Source of the DNA: Chloroflexota bacterium
GTDB taxonomy: Bacteria > Chloroflexota > Dormibacteria > Dormibacterales > Dormibacteraceae
NCBI GenBank assembly: GCA_005880525.1
Contig: VBFW01000233.1
Span: 1 to 14,275, forward strand
Direction: 5' to 3'
DNA: 14,275 bases
The position numbers and the translations under genes are program-made. The notes below the pieces were generated by a model that did not search any database, was not told where the DNA came from, and worked only from the letters and a program-made list of their open reading frames with translations. Below are positions 1 to 5,988 of this stretch, in pieces; position 1 is the stretch's first letter; the number at the start of each line of letters is the position of its first letter.

Positions 1-1
1 C

Positions 2-340
2 CAGGGACTTTCCGATGCGCGCGACATTCCCGCGGGCGCCCTCAGCGTTACGCGCAATGGGTTCGCGCGCAGCATCCGCGAGTGCCTGCCCGCGCCGCTG
101 CGCGGCATCGAGTTCGAGGTCGATGTCGCGGCGCAGGAATCGCGAGCCTTCAACCCGATGACCGAGACCGCCGGGATCCTCTTCTACGACCCGCTCGAGA
201 ACTCGTTCCAGCAGAGCCGCGTGCTCGATCTCTTCCGCAGGCTGCCCGTGCAGATGTCGCTGTTTCGCATCTTCGCGCACGACGACGGGCACAGGAAGGA
301 ACTGGTCGCAGCAGCCAACCAGGTGCTCAAGCCGGGCTAG
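2..340 (+). CDS. Unrecognised protein, C-terminal 112 residues (5' end outside window)
   Basis: The frame is open from the window edge to TAG at 338-340, giving 112 residues. I do not recognise the family. The sequence is a soluble alpha/beta-looking C-terminus with hydrophobic stretches such as GILFYDPLENSF and MSLFRIFAHDDG. I see no membrane segment, metal-binding cluster or catalytic motif. Codon third positions are strongly G/C, like the other genes here, which supports it being real. An internal ATG at 158 would give only 60 residues, but the in-frame sequence before it has the same codon bias, so the gene very likely starts upstream of the window. It converges with the FmdB-type gene, and the two are separated by the 342-525 hairpin element. 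Confidence 0.6.
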   Translation, partial: QGLSDARDIPAGALSVTRNGFARSIRECLPAPLRGIEFEVDVAAQESRAFNPMTETAGILFYDPLENSFQQSRVLDLFRRLPVQMSLFRIFAHDDGHRKELVAAANQVLKPG

Positions 341-341
341 C

Positions 342-525
342 TAGAGGCGCGGCCGGAAGCCTCGGCGAGAGATTCGGCCATCCAGGTGGCCCAGATCCGG
401 GCGAAGCGACGAGCAGCGGAGCGAGCGCATTGGACACTGCGTGAGCGAGCAGCGCAGGAGCTGAGCCCGGAGATGGGTCGCATGGGGGCCGAAGATCCGC
501 CGATGGCTTCCGGTCCGCGCCTCTA
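342..525. repeat. Long imperfect inverted-repeat (hairpin) element, MITE-like, flanked by TA
   Basis: The two ends are near-perfect inverted repeats: TAGAGGCGCGG followed by CCGGAAGCC and TCGGCG at the left, with the complement at 497-525, interrupted only by single-base insertions. Pairing continues inward. TTCGGCC (373-379) pairs with GGCCGAA (487-493). CCCAGATCCGGGC (390-402) matches the complement of 465-477 at 11 of 13 bases. GCGCA (426-430) pairs with TGCGT (438-442) around a short apical loop. The unit therefore folds as one long interrupted stem. TA sits at both outer edges (342-343, 524-525), which resembles the target duplication of IS630/Tc1-type elements. No transposase is present. 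Alternatives are a bidirectional terminator for the two convergent genes or a structured RNA. The right end supplies the TAG stop of the FmdB-type gene. Confidence 0.6.
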
Positions 526-762
526 AAAGTCGTCGTCGCCTCCACCAAAGTCGCCCCCGTCGTCGCCTCCCCCGAAGTCGTCGTCACCGCCGAAGTCGTC
601 GCCGCCGTCACCTGACGAGCGGGCGGTCGCGAACGTCGAGACCAGGCGCTTGAGCTCGGGCTTGCCGCAGTGCGGGCACGCAGGGTCGGGCGAGGAGTAG
701 CTCGGCAGCAGCGCGGAAGACTTCTTGCCGCACGCCGAGCACCGGTACTCATAGATCGGCAT
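523..762 (-). CDS. FmdB-family zinc-ribbon protein with acidic Gly/Asp/Phe repeat tail
   Basis: This is a 79-residue protein starting MPIYEYRC. The N-terminus is the putative regulatory FmdB zinc ribbon: Cys8 and Cys11 (CSAC), then Cys29 and Cys32 (CPHC), should bind one zinc. The motif PELKRLVSTF follows, as is typical of the family. Residues 51-79 are a low-complexity tail of Gly, Asp and Phe with Phe at 57, 63, 72 and 79 in GDDF/DDDF/GGDF units. The exact function of FmdB-like proteins is unsettled; they are small and presumed regulatory or nucleic-acid/protein binding. The ATG has no Shine-Dalgarno sequence, but GATAAT lies 7 bases upstream, consistent with a leaderless transcript. The gene is divergent from the dehydratase with a 16 bp gap. 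Its stop codon lies in the right arm of the hairpin element. Confidence 0.85.
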   Translation of the reverse strand: MPIYEYRCSACGKKSSALLPSYSSPDPACPHCGKPELKRLVSTFATARSSGDGGDDFGGDDDFGGGDDGGDFGGGDDDF

Positions 763-778
763 CCCTACGATTATCCGA
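763..778. promoter_or_regulatory. Sixteen-base divergent spacer with overlapping -10-like boxes
   Basis: On the minus strand GATAAT (775-770) is 7 bases from the fmdB-like ATG. On the plus strand TACGAT (766-771) is 7 bases from the TTG of the dehydratase. That spacing would put transcription starts at or next to the start codons, so both messages could be leaderless. The two boxes overlap, so transcription in the two directions would compete. No convincing -35 boxes or Shine-Dalgarno sequences are seen. Assignment is by inspection only. Confidence 0.4.
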
Positions 779-1687
779 TTGATCCCACTCGAGGACGTTG
801 TCGCAGCAGCGGGACGAGCGCGTCCCTACGTGCAGCGCACGCCGGTCGTCCCCGTCGAAGGCGCGTTCCTGAAGCTCGAGTGCCTGCAGCCCACGGGGAG
901 CTTCAAGGTTCGCGGGTTCTTCGCCGCGGCAACCGCGATGCCCAGGGATCAGCTCGCAAGAGGGCTCATCACTGTCAGCGCTGGCAACGCCGCCCAGGCG
1001 TGCGCATATGTGGCGCACACGCTCGGCGTTTCGTGCCGCGTGGTGATGTACGAGAACGCGCCCGACGCCAAGATAAACGGTGTCAAGCGCTGGGGCGCGA
1101 GCCCGATCCTCCTCCCGCGCGACAAGGTGCTTGATTGGCTGGCCAACGAGCGCTGGACGTCCGAGCCCGAAGTCTTCATCCATCCGTTTGCCGAGCCGGC
1201 GGTGATCGCCGGCCACGGCGGCGCCGGGCTCGAGATGCTCGAGGACGTGCCAGACCTAACTCGCGTCGTGGTGCCTGTCGGAGGCGGCGGCCTCATCAGT
1301 GGCATCGCGTCGGCGATCAAGGGTTCGAAGCCGGGCGTCGAGGTCATCGGCGTGCAGTCCGACGGCTACCCGCTCTGGACGAAGGCCTTCGAAGCCGGCG
1401 GGCCGGTCAGCGTGACGCCAAACACCATCGCCGACGGCACGACCGCGCCTTTCGACCCGCGCAACTTCGAGCTGTTGAAGAAATGCGTCGATCGCTGGAT
1501 CACCGTGCCAGAGCCACGGCTGCGGGTGGCGATCCCGGAGCTCGCCTCAGCGGCGAAGGTGATCGCGGAGGGCGCGGGCGCCCTGGCCTACGCCGCCCTC
1601 GAGCAGCTGGAGCCTGGACCCGTGACCGTGGCGGTCGTCAGCGGCGGCAACATCGACACCAAGCTCCTTTCGAGCTTGCTCAGTTAA
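779..1687 (+). CDS. PLP-dependent threonine/serine dehydratase-like enzyme (fold type II, no ACT domain)
   Basis: This 302-residue protein belongs to the tryptophan-synthase-beta-like PLP family. PTGSFKVRG holds the Schiff-base lysine (Lys43). SAGNAAQ (67-73) is the substrate-carboxylate loop. VGGGGL (167-172) binds the PLP phosphate, and SGGN near the C-terminus contacts the ring. The likely reaction is deamination of L-threonine or L-serine to a 2-oxo acid plus ammonia in the cytoplasm. It lacks the C-terminal ACT domain of biosynthetic IlvA, so it is the catabolic (TdcB/serine racemase) type and somewhat shorter than usual. The family's SAGNHAQ is changed to SAGNAAQ, so another hydroxy-amino-acid substrate is possible. 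The start is TTG at 779; an in-frame stop at 752-754 prevents a much longer protein. Its 3' end overlaps the convergent threonine aldolase gene by 8 bp. Confidence 0.85.
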   Translation: MIPLEDVVAAAGRARPYVQRTPVVPVEGAFLKLECLQPTGSFKVRGFFAAATAMPRDQLARGLITVSAGNAAQACAYVAHTLGVSCRVVMYENAPDAKINGVKRWGASPILLPRDKVLDWLANERWTSEPEVFIHPFAEPAVIAGHGGAGLEMLEDVPDLTRVVVPVGGGGLISGIASAIKGSKPGVEVIGVQSDGYPLWTKAFEAGGPVSVTPNTIADGTTAPFDPRNFELLKKCVDRWITVPEPRLRVAIPELASAAKVIAEGAGALAYAALEQLEPGPVTVAVVSGGNIDTKLLSSLLS

Positions 1688-2708
1688 GGATGTCGGAGCA
1701 GACCTTCAGCGCTGATTGAATGTCCTGCGACGTGATGCCCTCGTGCGTCACGAACCGCACCGTGTGCTCGTCGGTCGCGCCGCCCAGCAGGTCTCGCTTG
1801 CGGCACTCGTCCTCGAACTCCAGCCCGGTCATGCCCTTGACGTCGAAGTACACGAGATTCGTCTCGACGCGCGACAGGTCGCACGTGATGCCCGGGAGCT
1901 CCGCCAATCCCTCCGCGAGCGTGCGCGCGTTGGCGTGATCGTCGGCCAGCCGGTCGACCATCGACTCCAGCGCCACCACGCCGGCCGCCGCAAGCACGCC
2001 GGCCTGGCGCATGCCGCCGCCCAATCGCTTGCGCCACCGCCGCGCCTCGTCGACCGCCTCCTTGCTGCCGAGAAACACGCTCCCGGCCGGACAGCCGAGG
2101 CCTTTCGAGAGGCAAAACGTCACCGTGTCGCAGCACGCGGCGATGTCGGCGACATCGATTCCCTGCGCGACAGCCGCGTTGAAGACGCGCGCGCCGTCGA
2201 GGTGAACGCGAAGGCCGAGCTCGTGAGCAGTCTTGTAAGCGGCCCGGAGATCTTCGAGCGGCCACACCACACCGCCGTGACGGTTCTGCGTGTCCTCGAA
2301 GCTGACCGCGGCGCTCAGTGCGTAGTGGTAATCGTCCCTCGGGTTGGTCGCGGCCCGGATCTGCTGCGGCGACATCACTCCACGGGCCGTGGCGACCGGA
2401 TGGACCTGCACGCCGCTGATGGCCGCGCTGCCCGCGCCCTCATATATATAGACGTGAGAGTCGGCGTCCGCGATCAGCTCCTGGCCGTGCTGAGCATTCA
2501 CGGCGACACCGAGGATGTTGCCCATGGTCCCGCTCGAGACGAAGACTGCCGCCTCTTTGCCCAGGCGCTCGATGGACATCTCCTCGAGCTTCTTGACCAT
2601 CGGGTCGTCGCCGAACACGTCGTCGCCGAGAGGCGAGTTCACCATCGCGTGACGCATCTCGGGCGTCGGCTGGGTCACAGTGTCGGAGCGAAGGTCGATC
2701 ACCGCCAC
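1680..2708 (-). CDS. ltaE: Low-specificity L-threonine aldolase
   Basis: This 342-residue, fold-type-I PLP enzyme cleaves L-threonine or L-allo-threonine to glycine and acetaldehyde. The family signature LRSDTVTQPT is at residues 6-15 and GDDVFGDDP follows. SSGTMGN (58-64) is the phosphate-binding loop. His85 in ADSHVYIYEGAG matches the histidine that stacks on PLP. HLDGAR (169-174) carries the Asp that contacts the pyridine nitrogen. Lys202 in CLSKGLG is the Schiff-base lysine. Length is normal for the family. The start is GTG at 2706-2708, directly before the conserved IDLRSDT. There is no Shine-Dalgarno sequence, but GATACA lies 6 bases upstream. It faces the dehydratase gene, so two threonine-consuming enzymes sit side by side, convergent rather than co-transcribed. 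Confidence 0.95.
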   Translation of the reverse strand: MAVIDLRSDTVTQPTPEMRHAMVNSPLGDDVFGDDPMVKKLEEMSIERLGKEAAVFVSSGTMGNILGVAVNAQHGQELIADADSHVYIYEGAGSAAISGVQVHPVATARGVMSPQQIRAATNPRDDYHYALSAAVSFEDTQNRHGGVVWPLEDLRAAYKTAHELGLRVHLDGARVFNAAVAQGIDVADIAACCDTVTFCLSKGLGCPAGSVFLGSKEAVDEARRWRKRLGGGMRQAGVLAAAGVVALESMVDRLADDHANARTLAEGLAELPGITCDLSRVETNLVYFDVKGMTGLEFEDECRKRDLLGGATDEHTVRFVTHEGITSQDIQSALKVCSDILN

Positions 2709-2728
2709 ACGTCTACTGTATCCGCGCG
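2709..2728. promoter_or_regulatory. Twenty-base divergent spacer between ltaE and the amidohydrolase
   Basis: Both flanking genes start with GTG and point away from each other. On the minus strand GATACA is 6 bases from the ltaE start. On the plus strand TGTATC (2717-2722) is 6 bases from the amidohydrolase start, with TACTGT (2714-2719) as an alternative. There is no room for leaders with ribosome binding sites, so leaderless transcripts from overlapping promoters are the simplest reading. Evidence is by eye only. Confidence 0.35.
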
Positions 2729-4255
2729 GTGAAAGCGGATCTGATCCTCGCAGGCGGCGTCGTGCGCACGCTGGGCCGCGGCGGCCTGAAAAGGTTCACG
2801 CACCTTGCAGTCGCGGGAGGCCGCGTGCTGGCGGCAGGCGGTGCGGACGTGATGGAGCTCCGAAGCTCGCGCACGCGGGTCCTGGCGTTGCGCGGCGCGG
2901 CCGTCTTGCCCGCATTCAATGACGCGCACGCGCACGTCGTCTACTACGGGCTCACGCGGTTCGGCGCGGACCTGGGACCGGCCAGGGACGTTGCTGGAAT
3001 CGTCGAGCGGCTGCGCGCGCATGGGCGCCGTCTGAAGTCGGGCGAATGGCAGCAGGGCATGGGCTATCGCGCGAGCGGGCTGGCCGAGCGGCGTCCGCCT
3101 CACCGCCTGGAGCTCGACGAGGCAACCGGCTCGCGCCCTGCTTTCATCGATGAGCGAGGCGGGCACTCGCGCGTCGCCAACAGCGCCGCGCTGCGTGCTG
3201 CCGGCATCACCGCGTCGACGCCTGACCCGGCCGGCGGCCGCATCGGTCACGATCCAGACGGCGCGCCGAACGGCCTGCTGCAGGAGGGGGCGATGCGGAT
3301 GGTCGCCGACGTTCAGCCTCTGCCTGATCGCAGGCGCAGAAGCCAGGCCATTCAGCTGGCGCAGAAGCTCCTCCTGTCGCGCGGCATTACCTCCGTCGGC
3401 GCCGCCGTCAACCGTGGGTTCGCAGACGACCTGTTCTGCTACCAGCGGCTCGCGATGGACGGCGAGCTCCATATGCGCGTCAACGAGTTCCTGTCGTGGG
3501 AGCTGCTCGAGGCCGCATCGAGTCTTGGCGTGCACGCGGGCTTCGGCGGCGACGTCGTGCGCGCGGGGCCGATCAAGGTGTTCATCGACGGCGGCGCCGA
3601 GCGCGTGGTGATGCGTTCTGGCGGGGGCTTGTGGCGGACGCTGCCAGACGAGCTGAACGCCCTCGTCAAACGAGCGTCCGACGCGGGCCTGCAGGTGGCC
3701 GCGCACGCCATCGGCGACGGCGCGATCGAGGCAATGTGCGACGCTGTCGAGGCGGCCGGCGCCCGCGGCATGCGCCATCGCGTGGAGCACTGCACGATCT
3801 GCCCGCCCGACCTGCGCCGGCGCCTGGCGCGATTGCGCATGGTCGCCGTGATGCAGCCGCTTGCGGTGCGTGCGCCTCGGGTCGCGCCGGGCGTGTTCCC
3901 TGAGGTCGATCGCGAAGACTTCGCTCCACATCGCGGGCTGGAGCGCGCCGGCGTGCGCATCGCGTTCAGCTCGGACCTGCCGGTGACACCCGACCCGAAT
4001 CCCTGGGCGGGAATCCGGGCGGCTGTCGAGGACGAGATCAACGGCATCAGGGTGCTCGACGCGCTCCGCGCCTACACGGCGGGTGGCGCGTACGCGAGCT
4101 TCGAGGAGACGCTCAAGGGCACGCTCGAGCCGGGAATGCTGGCTGACCTCCAGGTCTATGCGGCCGACCCGCTGGCGGGACCGCAGCCCGGTTGGGACGG
4201 ACTTCGCCCGCAGGCCGTGCTGCTTGGCGGAGTCCTGGTATCCGGCTCCCTCTAG
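2729..4255 (+). CDS. YtcJ-like amidohydrolase (Amidohydro_3 family)
   Basis: This 508-residue protein belongs to the metal-dependent amidohydrolase superfamily, YtcJ/AepA-like group. An N-terminal beta-sandwich strand (ADLILAGGVVRTL) is followed by the metal-binding HxH at His67/His69 in NDAHAH. ERGGHSRVANSAAL is the conserved block after it. IKVFIDGGAERV, HAIGDGA (His326) and HRVEHC (His354) lie in the barrel, and SSDLPVTPDPNPW contains the late Asp416. The C-terminal GTLEPGMLADLQVY returns to the sandwich. The family motif usually reads HAIGDRA, so Gly for Arg is a small departure. The substrate cannot be read from sequence; relatives hydrolyse amides and N-substituted formamides. The start is GTG at 2729. 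Its TAG stop shares the palindrome CTAG (4252-4255) with the stop of the convergent phasin-like gene. Confidence 0.9.
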   Translation: MKADLILAGGVVRTLGRGGLKRFTHLAVAGGRVLAAGGADVMELRSSRTRVLALRGAAVLPAFNDAHAHVVYYGLTRFGADLGPARDVAGIVERLRAHGRRLKSGEWQQGMGYRASGLAERRPPHRLELDEATGSRPAFIDERGGHSRVANSAALRAAGITASTPDPAGGRIGHDPDGAPNGLLQEGAMRMVADVQPLPDRRRRSQAIQLAQKLLLSRGITSVGAAVNRGFADDLFCYQRLAMDGELHMRVNEFLSWELLEAASSLGVHAGFGGDVVRAGPIKVFIDGGAERVVMRSGGGLWRTLPDELNALVKRASDAGLQVAAHAIGDGAIEAMCDAVEAAGARGMRHRVEHCTICPPDLRRRLARLRMVAVMQPLAVRAPRVAPGVFPEVDREDFAPHRGLERAGVRIAFSSDLPVTPDPNPWAGIRAAVEDEINGIRVLDALRAYTAGGAYASFEETLKGTLEPGMLADLQVYAADPLAGPQPGWDGLRPQAVLLGGVLVSGSL

Positions 4256-4752
4256 CCCTGCCCCGAGCCCATCGCCTCGGCCGGTGCCTCCGGCACGGCG
4301 GGCGGTGTCATCACAACCGCCGGCGGCGCCGTCCGGCGCGGGCTTCGGCGCGCGGTGCGCTTGACCGCGGCGGTCTTCCGCTTGGCGGTTGCCGCGCGCC
4401 GGGTTGTGGTTCTGCGCGTCGTGGTTGTGGTGGTGCGGCGCGGAGTCGTGCCTCGCGTGGCCGTTGCCGCGCGCTTGGAGAGCGTCCGGGCCAGACCCTC
4501 GACCTGCTTGCTCAGTCCGCTGAACCGCTTGAGCGCGCGGTCGAGCTCGCCTGGCGCGGTGGCCTTTTTGACGCGCGCGCGAATGTCCTTGACCGTCGCG
4601 TCAAATCTCTCCTGGCCGTCTTTGATGCCTCGCTCGATCTGCCGCCGCAGGTCGGGAGGAATTCGCTTCTCGGCCTGGCGAAGCGCCTTCCTGCCGGCCT
4701 TCACGGCCTGGTTGAGTCGAGACCGAGACGGAGCTCGTTTTCGGGCTGGCAT
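4252..4752 (-). CDS. Phasin/histone H1-like basic protein beside phaR-type gene
   Basis: This is a 166-residue very basic protein in two parts. Residues 9-94 are charged amphipathic helices (LNQAVKAGRKALRQAEKR, then RQIERGIKDGQERF and DRALKRFSGLSKQVEGLART) that look coiled-coil or phasin-like. Residues 95-144 are a low-complexity Thr/Arg/Lys/Ala tail with TTRR and AAKRKTA repeats, like histone H1, HctB, AlgP or the tail of the phasin PhaF. A Pro/Ala-rich end follows. PhaF-type proteins bind both PHA granules and DNA. The neighbouring PhaR-type regulator makes that role plausible but does not prove it. The start is ATG at 4750-4752, chosen because AGGAGG (4764-4759) lies 6 bases upstream; the longer open frame to 4815 would run into the divergent gene. 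No hydrophobic segment is present. Confidence 0.7.
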   Translation of the reverse strand: MPARKRAPSRSRLNQAVKAGRKALRQAEKRIPPDLRRQIERGIKDGQERFDATVKDIRARVKKATAPGELDRALKRFSGLSKQVEGLARTLSKRAATATRGTTPRRTTTTTTRRTTTRRAATAKRKTAAVKRTARRSPRRTAPPAVVMTPPAVPEAPAEAMGSGQG

Positions 4753-4808
4753 AAGAAACCTCCTGGTGTCGACCCCTATAACGCAGCGCGTTAGAATCGG
4801 GCCCAACC
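4753..4808. promoter_or_regulatory. Divergent promoter region with strong minus-strand ribosome binding site
   Basis: The minus strand carries AGGAGG at 4764-4759, 6 bases before the ATG of the phasin-like gene. It is among the clearest ribosome binding sites in the window. On the plus strand TAGAAT (4792-4797) with TCGACC (4769-4774) 17 bases before it looks like a promoter for the PhaR-type gene. This leaves only about 5 bases of leader before ATG 4809, with no Shine-Dalgarno sequence. A minus-strand TTATAG lies near 4775-4781. A PhaR-type regulator commonly controls phasin genes, so an operator may lie here, but I see no clear palindrome. Confidence 0.4.
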
Positions 4809-5324
4809 ATGTCACCCGGGCCTGAACGCCACCTTATCAAGAAGTACGCGAACCGCAAGCTGTACGACACCCGCAGCAGCCAGTACGTGACGCTTGACGG
4901 AATCGCGGACCTGGTTCGCGCAGGTCACGACATCCGCGTCGTTGACCGCGACAGCGGCAACGACATCACCCAGGTGGTGCTGTCGCAGATCGTCCTGACG
5001 GAAGAGAAGCGCGGGCCGCAGCGCCTGGTCGACGCCGGCGCTGATGCCATTCACGAGCGCGGCCAGGCCCTTCTCGACTACGTGCGCAAGACGCTCAATG
5101 TGCCAGGCGAGCTGGTGTCGGAGGTCGAGAAGCGCCGCGGCAATATCGAGGGGATGGTCGATGAGGCCATCGAGCGCACTCTGCAGCGCTTGAAGCTGCC
5201 CAGCCGGCGCGACATCGACCGCCTGAACGAACGCATCGACAAACTTTCGGCGGAGCTGAAGCGATCGAACGGGCGCGCGCCGAACGCGGCTAAGGCACTC
5301 CGTAGACGAAGGGCCGCTCGGTAA
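4809..5324 (+). CDS. PhaR-type polyhydroxyalkanoate synthesis regulator with phasin-like coiled-coil end
   Basis: This 171-residue protein has the PHB/PHA accumulation-regulator DNA-binding domain (PHB_acc_N type) at residues 9-68. The hallmark is IKKYANRKLYDTRSSQYVTL, followed by IADLVRAGHDIRVVD and DSGNDITQVVLSQIVLTEEK. In PhaR this domain binds DNA and PHA granules, and represses phasin genes until granules form. Residues 69-130 are helical. Residues 131-152 (LPSRRDIDRLNERIDKL region) match the leucine-zipper-like stretch seen at the C-terminus of PhaF/PhaI phasins. A basic tail RRRRAAR closes the protein. It is divergent from the phasin-like gene. No phaC synthase, phaA or phaB lies in the window. 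Its 3' end overlaps the convergent DUF881 gene by 35 bp. Confidence 0.85.
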   Translation: MSPGPERHLIKKYANRKLYDTRSSQYVTLDGIADLVRAGHDIRVVDRDSGNDITQVVLSQIVLTEEKRGPQRLVDAGADAIHERGQALLDYVRKTLNVPGELVSEVEKRRGNIEGMVDEAIERTLQRLKLPSRRDIDRLNERIDKLSAELKRSNGRAPNAAKALRRRRAAR

Positions 5325-5988
5325 TCACCGCCCGGATCACTATGTCCGACTCGACGCGATAGGTCGCCTGACGCACGCGCCGGTCGCTGCGCAGCTGCTG
5401 CGTCATCGCCTCAGCGGTCTCGGCCAGGCGGTTGGTGTCCCCGATGGCCACGATGGTCCACGGAGGCGGCGTGAGTGTGCCGCCAACCGTGACGCCGCCC
5501 GCGGTTTGCACGATGGGCACGCCCGCCACGACGCGCCGATCATTCACGGCCAGGGCCTCACTCCCTCCCGCGGCGAGGTTGTTCAGCGCGTCCTGAAGGT
5601 CGAGAGCAGTCAGGCCCGACGCGTCAATCACCAGCACCACGCCCGGCCCGTGAACCGGCACCAGGCCCTCGAGGATGCGCAGCTGGTCCAGCTCGGCCTG
5701 CAGCGCCTGGTCCGCGGCCGAGCTTCCGCCTGACTGCAGTTTCGTCCGGCGCTGCGTGAGGTCGTTGATCTGCGCCTCGAGCTGGTCGTTGGACCGGCTC
5801 AGCTGGTCGATCGAGAAAGCAAGCGTTGCGGGGTCGGCCTGGACCAGGCTCTTCTCCACCTCCGCCTGGCTGCGCAGCTGCACGGTCGCCACAAGCGCCA
5901 CCAGCAGCGCGATGAGCCACACGGCCACCGGGCCCGCCGAGGTGCGCGAGCGCTGCCGCGGGCGCCGCGAGCTAGGCCGGGCCGACAT
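5290..5988 (-). CDS. DUF881 (YlxW/YlxX-like) membrane-anchored protein, second of tandem pair
   Basis: This 232-residue protein starts MSARPSS. A basic cytoplasmic N-terminus (residues 1-19) precedes one hydrophobic segment (20-36, PVAVWLIALLVALVATV). A coiled coil with repeated Leu/Ile heptads (about 50-105) follows, then the DUF881 domain with LVPVHGPGVVLVIDASGL, LNNLAAGGSEALAVNDRRV and PPWTIVAIGD. The domain should be outside the membrane. The function of DUF881 is unknown; relatives sit in division/cell-envelope clusters in Gram-positive bacteria. The start is ATG at 5986-5988 because GGAGG (5999-5995) lies 6 bases upstream. This start lies inside the end of the preceding DUF881 gene (17 bp overlap), so the two are probably translationally coupled. 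The longer open frame to 6051 lacks such support. Confidence 0.85.
   Translation of the reverse strand: MSARPSSRRPRQRSRTSAGPVAVWLIALLVALVATVQLRSQAEVEKSLVQADPATLAFSIDQLSRSNDQLEAQINDLTQRRTKLQSGGSSAADQALQAELDQLRILEGLVPVHGPGVVLVIDASGLTALDLQDALNNLAAGGSEALAVNDRRVVAGVPIVQTAGGVTVGGTLTPPPWTIVAIGDTNRLAETAEAMTQQLRSDRRVRQATYRVESDIVIRAVITERPFVYGVP

Noticed and set aside
82..444. Plus-strand 120-residue open frame reading into the hairpin element
   Set aside because: It is out of frame with the codon-biased reading of 2-340 and has typical arginine-rich shadow composition in high-GC DNA.
327..752. Minus-strand 141-residue open frame across the hairpin element
   Set aside because: Its composition is Arg/Ala/Pro/Ser-rich frame-shadow sequence, it runs out of frame through the conserved FmdB zinc ribbon, and it crosses the inverted repeats.
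2442..2450. ATATATATA run as a promoter or AT-rich regulatory tract
   Set aside because: It lies inside ltaE and encodes part of HVYIYEGAG, a conserved family segment, so codon need explains it.
2699..3931. Long minus-strand open frame (410 residues) antisense to the amidohydrolase
   Set aside because: The plus-strand frame has all amidohydrolase motifs in order. The antisense frame has no family features and would overlap the ltaE start.
4300..4480. Thr/Arg repeat region as a non-coding tandem repeat or frameshifted gene
   Set aside because: The reading frame is continuous with a good ribosome binding site and helical N-terminus, and H1/AlgP/PhaF-like tails look like this.
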